Source: Anaerolineae bacterium (GTDB taxonomy: Bacteria > Chloroflexota > Anaerolineae > Aggregatilineales > Phototrophicaceae). From it: a stretch of 6,099 nucleotides of DNA. Position 1 is the first letter of the stretch. Each line of letters begins with the position of its first letter. The notes under the pieces are model-generated. The model saw only the letters and a list, made by a program, of their open reading frames with translations. It was not told the DNA's origin and ran no database searches. Shown one piece after another: positions 1 through 5,551 of this stretch. The position numbers were made by a program, and so were the translations under genes. The stretch lies in the NCBI GenBank assembly GCA_019912905.1, contig JAIOHO010000721.1, positions 1 to 6,099 on the forward strand, in the 5' to 3' direction.

Positions 1-1
1 A

Positions 2-1624
2 TCCGAACTGGAGGCCGCGCCAACCAACCCTCTGGATTGGCTCGAAAGCCTGACGGAAACCCAGGCGGAGGTCGAAGTCGAGGAGGAAGCGCCAGAAGAA
101 CCGGCCCCCAGACCCGCCGCTCAACGCCCGGCAGTCACCCCGGAGGAGATGGATATCGCCTCCATTACAGACCCGCTGGCCGCAGGGATCGACCCGATGC
201 TCTGGCTGGAAAGTCTCGCCAAACGCCAGGGCGCAAAATCAGAAGAATTCACCACCTCGGCGGACATGGACATCCCGATGCCCGAAGACGCGGTGGATAC
301 CGGCCCTGGTTATGAGGCCTTCTCGATTGAGAACGAAACCCGCGATCATATCGCACCGCGCAAGGCCCGGGATACCATTGACCCAACCGCGTGGCTCGAA
401 TCGATGGCGACGGGCAGCGCTGCTGAAGAAGAAGCCGATGACGTCATGAGCGATGACCAGATCCGCGCGGCGCTGGCGAAGGGCGCGGATATTCCGGCGG
501 ATCAGATGAATCAGTTCTTTGCGCGCCAGCTTGAGCGCGGGCTGACCACCGAAGAGGAACCTCTGCCAGAAGAGGAAGAATTCGACCAGGATGCGCCGCC
601 GATCCCGGCTGATCTTCCCGATTGGCTGCTGGAACAGGTGCAGCCGCCGGATGACACGCTGCCGGAGCCGCTGCCCGAAGATCACCAACCCGTCCTGCTG
701 GACGAGATCATGGAACCCCCCAGTGTTCAGGACCTGCCCGACTGGTTGAAGGTGGATGAACAACAGGACATGGACCTGGAACTCGACAGCATTTTCGAGA
801 CTGCGGACGCCGCAGCGGGGCCAGAGGAAGAACTCGAATTTTATTCCAGCGATCCCTGGGTCCAGGCATTCGAGGAAGAAGCGTCCAGCGACCCGGATGA
901 AGTCCCGGAATGGTACGAGCGCAATCTGCGCGACCCGATGCGACTGGCCGCTGTCGAGCAGCAGATGGGCCAGGGCGTGGAACTGGACGATGCGGACCTC
1001 CCGCCCGAAACTCGCCTCTCGCAGGGCCAACCGGAACCTGTGCCTGTCTGGATAGAAACAGAGGAACCGGTTGAGGAAGAAGCCGTCGAGGAGATGGCAG
1101 ACTGGCTCAGCGAGGCCGATGCCGGCGTGATCTCTGAGGACATTCCCGATTGGTTGGCTGCCGCGGATGTCGAAGTGGCCCCGGACGAAATCCCGGACTG
1201 GCTGCGCGATACGATGGAGACCGATGAAGCCGTCGAGGAAGAACTGATCATCAGCCCGGTTGAGACGATACCGGAACCTGAGCCACAGCCAGAGCCGCCG
1301 CCCGCTGTGATTGCAGCGCCTCGTGCCGTCCCACCCAAAGCGCCGCCGGTGCCGATACCGGCCCCCTCCGCAGATGTCGCGGCCACGCTCGAAAGCGCGC
1401 GCACCAAAGTCAGCAGCGGCAGCCTGGAAGAAAGCCTGCTCGATTACGAAAGCATCATCCGGGCCAACGCCGCCCTCGATGAGGTCGTGGCCGACCTGAC
1501 CAGTCTGGCCGCGACACACACGGATCAGCCAGCCGTCTATCGGGTGCTGGGGGATGGCCTGATGCGCCAGGGCAGATTGCAGGACGCGCTCGATACTTAC
1601 CGAAAAGCCCTCAATCAGCTATAA
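2..1624 (+). CDS. Acidic Trp-Leu-motif repeat protein with C-terminal TPR, 5'-partial
   Basis: The reading frame is open to the left edge and ends at TAA (1622-1624), giving 540 visible residues. The ATG at 147-151 region (149) is internal: the residues before it already contain the same repeat (NPLDWLES at 26-49), so the true start is upstream. The protein is rich in Glu, Asp and Pro and is probably largely disordered. Two motif classes recur: DPxxWLES(L/M) three times (Trp at visible residues 13, 68, 131) and (D/E)(L/I/V)P(D/E)WL-like six times (Trp at 208, 248, 304, 368, 384, 400). A Pro/Ala linker follows at about residues 423-459. The last 80 residues look like TPR helices; the final one, ending YRKALNQL, has well-placed Leu-Gly, Ala and Tyr positions. 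No signal peptide or membrane segment is visible in this part. I do not know the function. The TPR suggests protein binding, and the spaced Trp-Leu motifs could be short docking peptides. Similar proteins are, to my recollection, common in Anaerolineae. Confidence 0.85.
   Translation, partial: SELEAAPTNPLDWLESLTETQAEVEVEEEAPEEPAPRPAAQRPAVTPEEMDIASITDPLAAGIDPMLWLESLAKRQGAKSEEFTTSADMDIPMPEDAVDTGPGYEAFSIENETRDHIAPRKARDTIDPTAWLESMATGSAAEEEADDVMSDDQIRAALAKGADIPADQMNQFFARQLERGLTTEEEPLPEEEEFDQDAPPIPADLPDWLLEQVQPPDDTLPEPLPEDHQPVLLDEIMEPPSVQDLPDWLKVDEQQDMDLELDSIFETADAAAGPEEELEFYSSDPWVQAFEEEASSDPDEVPEWYERNLRDPMRLAAVEQQMGQGVELDDADLPPETRLSQGQPEPVPVWIETEEPVEEEAVEEMADWLSEADAGVISEDIPDWLAAADVEVAPDEIPDWLRDTMETDEAVEEELIISPVETIPEPEPQPEPPPAVIAAPRAVPPKAPPVPIPAPSADVAATLESARTKVSSGSLEESLLDYESIIRANAALDEVVADLTSLAATHTDQPAVYRVLGDGLMRQGRLQDALDTYRKALNQL
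26..403 (+). repeat. Three dispersed DPxxWLES(L/M) protein motifs
   Basis: The encoded motifs begin at 26 (NPLDWLESL), 191 (DPMLWLESLA) and 380 (DPTAWLESMA), with Trp residues 55 and 63 codons apart. The linkers between them are acidic and unrelated in sequence. The motif shares the central Trp-Leu with the PDWL class further on but has a different flank (Asp/Asn-Pro before, Glu-Ser after), so it may be a separate docking element. The spacing suggests that more copies lie upstream of the window. Confidence 0.7.
1091..1234 (+). repeat. Three tandem 16-residue PDWL-type protein repeats
   Basis: Three consecutive 48-nt units (1091-1138, 1139-1186, 1187-1234) encode EMADWL, DIPDWL and EIPDWL, each followed by about ten mostly small or acidic residues, so the Trp residues are exactly 16 apart. 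Codon choice differs between units (for example GACTGGCTC, GATTGGTTG, GACTGGCTG), so the peptide motif is conserved better than the DNA. That argues for an old repeat under selection rather than a recent slippage product. Isolated copies of the same motif lie at 611-628, 731-748 and, in variant form EVPEWY, at 899-916. Confidence 0.8.
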
Positions 1625-1625
1625 T
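1597..1625 (+). promoter_or_regulatory. Candidate ndk promoter overlapping the upstream stop codon
   Basis: A perfect TATAAT (1620-1625) overlaps the TAA stop of the preceding gene. Seventeen bases upstream is TTACCG (1597-1602), a poor -35 match. If it is used, transcription would begin near 1632 and give ndk a leader of about 70 nt containing the hairpin at 1643-1669. A single hexamer match at a stop codon can arise by chance, so this is tentative. Confidence 0.35.
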
Positions 1626-1642
1626 TCGTACCGTATTTTTAC

Positions 1643-1669
1643 CAGACGGGTCGCACCACGACCCGTCTG
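1643..1669 (+). other. Perfect 11-bp stem-loop upstream of ndk
   Basis: The arms 1643-1653 and 1659-1669 are perfectly complementary and GC-rich, with a five-base loop (cacca). There is no T-run after the hairpin on either strand: the only T-run (1636-1640) precedes it on the plus strand. It is therefore not a standard intrinsic terminator. It could still end transcription of the acidic repeat gene, protect an mRNA 3' end, or act as a structured ndk leader, since it lies 34 nt before the ndk start. Confidence 0.6.
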
Positions 1670-1703
1670 TGATGTCCTGTCCAGAACACAAAGGGAAAGC
1701 ACG

Positions 1704-2156
1704 TTGGAACGTACACTCATCATCATCAAACCGGACGCCGTCCAGCGGGGTCTGACCGGCGAAATTCTGCGGCGCTTCGAGGCGCGCGGTTTGCGGATCA
1801 TTGGTATGAAATTTATGCAGGTGTCTCAGGCGCTGGCGGAAAAACACTACGCCATCCACCAGGGCAAGCCGTTTTATCCCGGCCTGGTGAGCTATATCAC
1901 CTCATCGCCTGTGGTGGCGATCGCGCTGGAAGGGACCAATGCGGTGGCCGCGGCGCGCGGAACCATTGGCTCTACCAAACCGCACGAAGCGGGCGCGGGC
2001 ACGATTCGCGGGGACCTGGCGCTGGAAGTCGGGCGCAACCTGGTTCACGGCTCGGACAGCGTCGAGAACGGCCAGATCGAGGTCAGCAACTTCTTCAACG
2101 AAGCAGAGTTGATCCGTTGGCCGCGCAACACAGACCCCTGGATTTTCGAATCCTAG
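1704..2156 (+). CDS. ndk: Nucleoside diphosphate kinase
   Basis: This cytoplasmic enzyme moves the gamma-phosphate of ATP to other NDPs through a phospho-histidine intermediate, keeping NTP and dNTP pools balanced. The 150-residue product spans a complete bacterial Ndk. Visible landmarks are the nucleotide-binding Lys in IIIKPDAVQRG (Lys9), the GTIRGDL segment (about residues 99-105) and the active-site stretch NLVHGSDS with catalytic His115, followed by a typical C-terminal ELIRWPRNTDPWIFES. The start is TTG at 1704: it gives the family N-terminus exactly, AAAGGG (1690-1695) lies 8 nt upstream, and I find no in-frame ATG between it and the preceding gene. The gene is 79 nt downstream of the acidic repeat gene and closed by a strong terminator, so it is probably transcribed alone or as the last gene of a unit. 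Nothing in the active site is missing. Confidence 0.97.
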   Translation: MERTLIIIKPDAVQRGLTGEILRRFEARGLRIIGMKFMQVSQALAEKHYAIHQGKPFYPGLVSYITSSPVVAIALEGTNAVAAARGTIGSTKPHEAGAGTIRGDLALEVGRNLVHGSDSVENGQIEVSNFFNEAELIRWPRNTDPWIFES

Positions 2157-2169
2157 GCAGGAACTGGAG

Positions 2170-2195
2170 AAGGCGCTCGCGCGAGCGCCTTTTTT
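2170..2195 (+). terminator. Intrinsic terminator of ndk
   Basis: A perfect 20-bp palindrome (2171-2190), extended by an A-T pair, folds into a GC-rich stem with a short GCGC loop and runs straight into six T residues (2190-2195). It starts 14 nt after the ndk stop codon. The opposite strand lacks a good T-run after the hairpin (only TT then CTCC), so efficient termination is expected mainly for ndk, though the hairpin may also slow convergent rsfS transcription. Confidence 0.9.
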
Positions 2196-2541
2196 ATTGT
2201 ATGCTCACCAGCACGTTGGCTTTGTGCCACAGCCCTTCGAGATCGTAATACTCTCGAACTTCCTCCAGGAAGATGTGGACTACCACGTCGCCAAAATCCA
2301 GAAGCTGCCACCCGCTTTCTGGCGTTCCTTCTACCGAGTAGGGGCGCTGGTCATACTGCTCCTTAACAGCAGTTTTGACGTGGTCCACCAACGCTCCGAT
2401 CTGCCGGTCGCTGGTTCCCGTGCAGAGGATGAAAAAGTCCGCAATGACGGTATCCGGGCGCAAGTCCAGCAGGACAATATTTTCGGCCTTGTGCTCGTCT
2501 ACGACATCCACAATGTAGCGTGCCAAATCAAATGAGTCCAG
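2194..2541 (-). CDS. rsfS: Ribosomal silencing factor RsfS, inferred CTG start
   Basis: RsfS (Iojap/YbeB, DUF143 family) binds L14 (uL14) on the 50S subunit and blocks joining with 30S, lowering translation during starvation. The product has the full family pattern: LDSFDLARYIVDVVDEHKA at the N-terminus, the core IADFFILCTGTSDRQI (about residues 33-48), SVEGTPESGWQLLDFGD (69-85), VVVHIF and the closing YYDLEGLW. From CTG at 2541 it is 115 residues, the usual family size, and begins where homologues begin. A consensus AGGAGG (2548-2553) sits 6 nt before this CTG. In-frame ATGs at 2604, 2589 and 2577 would add a 21-, 16- or 12-residue tail unlike the family, and they lie in or between the -35 and -10 elements of the likely promoter. 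If the promoter is wrong, ATG 2577 is the next best start. The gene converges with ndk, and its TAA (2194-2196) overlaps the ndk terminator T-run. Confidence 0.93.
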   Translation of the reverse strand: MDSFDLARYIVDVVDEHKAENIVLLDLRPDTVIADFFILCTGTSDRQIGALVDHVKTAVKEQYDQRPYSVEGTPESGWQLLDFGDVVVHIFLEEVREYYDLEGLWHKANVLVSIQ

Positions 2542-2547
2542 AGAACG

Positions 2548-2553
2548 CCTCCT
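2548..2553 (-). promoter_or_regulatory. Consensus Shine-Dalgarno that sets the rsfS start
   Basis: Reading the minus strand, AGGAGG is followed by six bases (cgttct) and then CTG. No ATG, GTG or TTG lies in the rsfS frame at a usable distance downstream: the next candidate, TTG in GATTTGGCA, is about 21 nt away. This element therefore favours initiation at the CTG. Confidence 0.75.
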
Positions 2554-2575
2554 GTAAAACGCATATTCTGTCCGC

Positions 2576-2604
2576 ATTTTAGCACACATCCCCGCTCGTG
2601 TCAT
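2576..2604 (-). promoter_or_regulatory. Sigma70-type promoter for rsfS
   Basis: On the minus strand, ATGACA (2604-2599, five of six consensus bases) is separated by exactly 17 bases from TAAAAT (2581-2576, five of six), with a TGC extended -10 just before it. Transcription would start near 2571-2568 and give a leader of about 30 nt carrying the AGGAGG. The ATG codons at 2604 and 2577 overlap the -35 and -10 elements, so a transcript from this promoter could not use them. Confidence 0.65.
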
Positions 2605-2655
2605 CTGATTCTGGTTCGCAACAGTTCATAACGGTTCATCCTAACAAAGAATCAG
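2605..2655. promoter_or_regulatory. Operator-like repeat block between rsfS and tex
   Basis: An exact 8-bp inverted repeat, CTGATTCT (2605-2612) and AGAATCAG (2648-2655), encloses three related elements: GTTCGCAAC (2614-2622), GTTCATAAC (2624-2632) and GTTCATCCTAAC (2634-2645). The first two are GTT-N3-AAC palindromes whose starts are 10 bp apart, about one helical turn, and the third has a longer spacer. The block abuts the rsfS -35 element and lies upstream of tex, a natural place for a regulator of one or both genes. No regulator can be named from the motif. Confidence 0.45.
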
Positions 2656-2720
2656 CCTGATTGCCAGCCTGCATTCTCGCCTGCCGCCAACCCGGGATTC
2701 CGTTTTCGAGGCCCAGCCCG

Positions 2721-2726
2721 TACAAT
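2721..2726 (+). promoter_or_regulatory. Possible tex -10 element
   Basis: TACAAT matches five of six bases of the -10 consensus and lies 36 nt before the tex ATG. No good -35 is seen at 16-18 bp upstream (the best is TTCCGT at 2698-2703), so the assignment is weak. It is the best candidate in the 2656-2762 stretch, which otherwise shows nothing recognisable. Confidence 0.25.
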
Positions 2727-2762
2727 CGTCTGCGCTGTTCGTTCAACCACCGAGAAATTGTG

Positions 2763-4898
2763 ATGCCGACTAATTACAGCCAGAAAATCGCCCAACAGAT
2801 GAAGCTGCGCCCCCAGCAGGTGGCTGCGGCCATCGACCTGCTGGATGCCGGGAATACTCTGCCGTTCATCGCCCGCTACCGCAAGGAAGCCACCGGCAGC
2901 CTCGACGAAGATCAGATTCGCACTCTGCTCGACAGCGTCACCAAACTGCGCACGCTGGACGAGCGCCGCGCAACCATCGTCAAGTCGATCGAAGACCAGG
3001 GTAAGCTGACCCCCGACCTGCGCCAGCAGATCGAAACCGCCGAGACCGCCACTGCGCTCGAAGACCTGTACCAGCCCTACAAACCCAAACGCCGCACCCG
3101 CGCCAGCGCCGCCCGCGAAAAGGGCTTGCAGGGACTGGCCGATTTGATCCTGTCGCAGCGGCAGTCAAACCAGCGCCTGGAAGAACTGGCAAAGCAGTAT
3201 CTCAGCGACGAGGTGAACTCCATCGACGAGGCCCTGGCCGGGGCGCGCGACATCGTGGCGGAAGCCATCAGCGATGATCCCCAGGTGCGCGGTGAGGTGC
3301 GCGAGAAAGCCGTCAAATGGGGCCTCAGCAAGTCCGCTAAGGTCGAGCAGGCGGAAGATCCCAAAGGAACCTACGAACTGTACTACGATTTTGAATACCG
3401 CGTGGACCGCATCAAACCCTATCAGGTGCTGGCGCTCAACCGGGGCGAAACTGAAAAGGTGCTGCGCGTCAGGATCGACGTGGATGAACGCGACTGGCAG
3501 CGCATCATCCAGCAGAAGTTCCGCGAGAATCCCCGTTCGCCGCTGGCCGAACAGCTTGAACTGGCCGCCGGTGATGCCGCCAAGCGCCTGCTGCTCCCGG
3601 CCATCGAACGCGATGTGCGCGCCATCCTCACCGAAAGCGCCGAGGCACATGCCATCCAGGTCTTTGCCGATAATCTGCGCGGGCTGCTGCTTCAGCCGCC
3701 GCTGGCGGGACACACGGTCATGGGCGTGGACCCAGCCTACCGCACCGGCTGCAAAATCGCGGTGGTGGATGCCACCGGCAAGGTGCTCGAAACCAGCACC
3801 ATTTACCCGCACGCGCCGCAGAACCGTCCGCAGGAAGCGCTCAACAGCCTGGCCCTGCTGGTCAATCGGCACAAGGTAACCCTGATCGCTATCGGCAATG
3901 GCACCGCCTCGCGCGAAACGGAGCAGTTGATCGCCGAACTCACCCGCCGGATGGACAGCGTGCATTATCTGATGGTCAACGAAGCCGGGGCGAGTGTCTA
4001 CAGCGCCAGCCCCCTGGCACGCGAAGAACTGCCCGACCTGGATGTGACGCTGCGCGGCGCGGTGTCAATCGCCCGGCGTGTGCTCGACCCGCTGGCTGAA
4101 CTGGTCAAGATCGACCCGAAATCCATTGGGGTTGGCCTGTACCAGCACGACGTCAACCAGAAGCAGCTCGAAGACTCACTCGACACCGTCGTCGAAATTG
4201 TCGTCAACCGCGTCGGCGTGGATCTGAACACCGCGTCGGCGGCGCTGCTGACGCACGTCGCGGGCATCGGCCCCAAACTGGCGGAAAATATCGTCGCCTA
4301 TCGTAACGAACATGGACCGTTTAAGGCCCTGAGTGAACTTAAAAAGGTACCCGGTGTCGGCCCCAAAGCGTTCGAGCAGGCCGCCGGATTCCTGCGCATC
4401 CGGGACGGCAGCGAACCACTGGACAATACCGCCATCCACCCCGAAAGTTACAAAATCGCCAAGGCGATTCTCAAGCGGACGAAGCTGAATGCCCAGGCCA
4501 GGCCCGAAGCGCGTGAAGCCGCCCTGAACGAACTGCGCTACCAGCAGTCGCTGGACCAGATGGCGCAGGAATTTAATGCCGGCGTGCCCACACTGTCCGA
4601 TATTCTGGAGCAGCTCAGCAGGCCCGGACGCGACCCGCGCGAAGACCTGCCCGCGCCGCTCCTGCGCAGCGATGTGCTGTCGATGGAAGACCTCAAAGCC
4701 GGGATGACACTCAACGGCACGGTGCGCAATGTGGTCGATTTCGGCGCGTTTATCGACATCGGCGTCAAGCAGGACGGCTTGCTGCATCGCAGCCAGATTC
4801 CGCGTGATTCGCAGCTCAATGTCGGCGACGTGCTGCAAGTGGAAATTCTCAACGTCGAAATCGAACGGGGACGCATAAGCCTGGGGTGGGGTTCGTGA
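2763..4898 (+). CDS. tex: Tex, S1-domain RNA-binding transcription accessory protein
   Basis: Tex is a conserved cytoplasmic nucleic-acid-binding protein related to eukaryotic Spt6 and linked to transcription and RNA metabolism. The 711 residues show all expected parts: an N-terminal helical region with PFIARYRKEATGSLDE (34-49) and DLYQPYKPKRRTRA (101-114); a YqgF/RNase H-like domain from GVDPAYRTGC (321-330) through IGNGTASRETE (377-387) and VNEAGASVYSAS (405-416); tandem helix-hairpin-helix motifs around VAGIGPKLAENI and VPGVGPKAFEQAAGF (499-543); and a C-terminal S1 domain (about 644-709) with GTVRNVVDFGAFIDIGVKQDGLLH. The ATG at 2763 gives the normal N-terminus MPTNYSQKIAQQM; a weak GAGA (2752-2755) precedes it. 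The frame is open further up to a TTG at 2661, but those residues look non-coding. The protein is slightly short because the S1 loop after HRSQI is compressed and there is no C-terminal tail. No clear terminator follows. Confidence 0.97.
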   Translation: MPTNYSQKIAQQMKLRPQQVAAAIDLLDAGNTLPFIARYRKEATGSLDEDQIRTLLDSVTKLRTLDERRATIVKSIEDQGKLTPDLRQQIETAETATALEDLYQPYKPKRRTRASAAREKGLQGLADLILSQRQSNQRLEELAKQYLSDEVNSIDEALAGARDIVAEAISDDPQVRGEVREKAVKWGLSKSAKVEQAEDPKGTYELYYDFEYRVDRIKPYQVLALNRGETEKVLRVRIDVDERDWQRIIQQKFRENPRSPLAEQLELAAGDAAKRLLLPAIERDVRAILTESAEAHAIQVFADNLRGLLLQPPLAGHTVMGVDPAYRTGCKIAVVDATGKVLETSTIYPHAPQNRPQEALNSLALLVNRHKVTLIAIGNGTASRETEQLIAELTRRMDSVHYLMVNEAGASVYSASPLAREELPDLDVTLRGAVSIARRVLDPLAELVKIDPKSIGVGLYQHDVNQKQLEDSLDTVVEIVVNRVGVDLNTASAALLTHVAGIGPKLAENIVAYRNEHGPFKALSELKKVPGVGPKAFEQAAGFLRIRDGSEPLDNTAIHPESYKIAKAILKRTKLNAQARPEAREAALNELRYQQSLDQMAQEFNAGVPTLSDILEQLSRPGRDPREDLPAPLLRSDVLSMEDLKAGMTLNGTVRNVVDFGAFIDIGVKQDGLLHRSQIPRDSQLNVGDVLQVEILNVEIERGRISLGWGS

Positions 4899-4924
4899 CA
4901 GCGCCCGTAAAATTGAGGTATCAT
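4895..4924 (+). promoter_or_regulatory. Candidate promoter of the isochorismatase-family gene
   Basis: GTGACA (4895-4900, five of six -35 bases) contains the tex TGA stop and is followed 18 bp later by TATCAT (4919-4924, five of six -10 bases). Transcription would start near 4931, giving a leader of about 60 nt. The direct repeat ATTGAGG (4912-4918 and 4923-4929) flanks and overlaps the -10 element and could bind a regulator. This suggests that the hydrolase is expressed independently of tex. Confidence 0.5.
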
Positions 4925-4992
4925 TGAGGAGTCAAGACACGTGCCGACCAGACCGGTTTTCCACCAGCATCCGTCGCAAACAAGGAGCAGAC

Positions 4993-5505
4993 ATGAAGCC
5001 CGCACTGTTAATTATTGACGTTCAGAAACGTTTTTTTGAGATCAGCCCGACGACCGCCCAATCGCTCGATAAGGCCATCAAGCAGATCAACGAAACGATT
5101 GGACTCTTTCGGGAAAAGCAGCTCCCGGTTTTCTGTATTCAGCACCTGCATCCTGAGAACAATCTCAAGCCAGGTGTGCCAGGGTTTGATGTGCCTGATG
5201 AGATGGCGGTCCTGCCTACCGATGGGCGCATCCACAAGACTTACGAGAATGCCTTCAACAAGACGCCGTTGCTGGAAAAGTTGCAGGAACAGGGCGTGGA
5301 CACGGTCATCGTCTCCGGTTTTGCCGCGGAGCACTGCGTGCTGACCACCTATCGCGGCGCGGAAGATCGTGACCTGAAGCCGATTATGCTCCGGGGTGGC
5401 ATGGCGAGCGCACATCCCGAAAATCTCCCCTTTGTCGAGAGCCTCGGCGACGTCATTTCCTATGGGGCGCTCAAACAGGTGCTTGGTACGCCGTCCGATC
5501 AATAA
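4993..5505 (+). CDS. Isochorismatase-family cysteine hydrolase
   Basis: This is a cytoplasmic alpha/beta hydrolase of the isochorismatase-like superfamily, whose members cleave isochorismate, nicotinamide, N-carbamoyl compounds and similar substrates. The 170-residue product is a full single domain. The catalytic triad is visible: Asp9 in ALLIIDVQKRFF, Lys82 in IHKTYENAF, and the nucleophile Cys115 in SGFAAEHCVLTTYRGAEDR. The Gly-Phe-Ala-Ala stretch just before the Cys occupies the place of the usual cis-peptide and oxyanion loop (more often GVxTDxC). The ATG at 4993 is chosen because AAGGAG (4982-4987) lies 5 nt upstream and the protein then begins as the family does. An in-frame TTG at 4924 would add an unlikely Arg-rich tail and lies in the candidate -10. 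There is no aryl-carrier domain, and no siderophore or NAD-salvage gene is nearby, so the substrate is unknown. Nicotinamidase is less likely because the metal-binding Asp-x-His pattern is not evident. Confidence 0.92.
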   Translation: MKPALLIIDVQKRFFEISPTTAQSLDKAIKQINETIGLFREKQLPVFCIQHLHPENNLKPGVPGFDVPDEMAVLPTDGRIHKTYENAFNKTPLLEKLQEQGVDTVIVSGFAAEHCVLTTYRGAEDRDLKPIMLRGGMASAHPENLPFVESLGDVISYGALKQVLGTPSDQ

Positions 5506-5551
5506 TTCAGAAATCTCAACGCGAAGCGCGGGCGCAGCGTGCTGAGGTGCG

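Noticed and set aside
239..1519. A 426-codon open frame on the minus strand across the acidic repeat gene
   Set aside because: It is the antisense of Glu/Asp-rich GC-biased codons. Its product is Arg/His/Phe-rich and resembles no fold, and the plus-strand frame has clear repeated motifs and a TPR.
2661..2762. Upstream TTG extension of tex (34 extra residues)
   Set aside because: The added residues (Cys/Arg/Pro-rich) do not resemble Tex, and the ATG at 2763 gives the family N-terminus.
3165..3965. Long minus-strand open frame inside tex
   Set aside because: The plus strand encodes conserved Tex domains throughout. The antisense product has no recognisable domain and reflects codon bias.
4924..4992. 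Upstream TTG extension of the isochorismatase-family gene
   Set aside because: The TTG overlaps the candidate -10, while ATG 4993 has a good AAGGAG and the normal family start.
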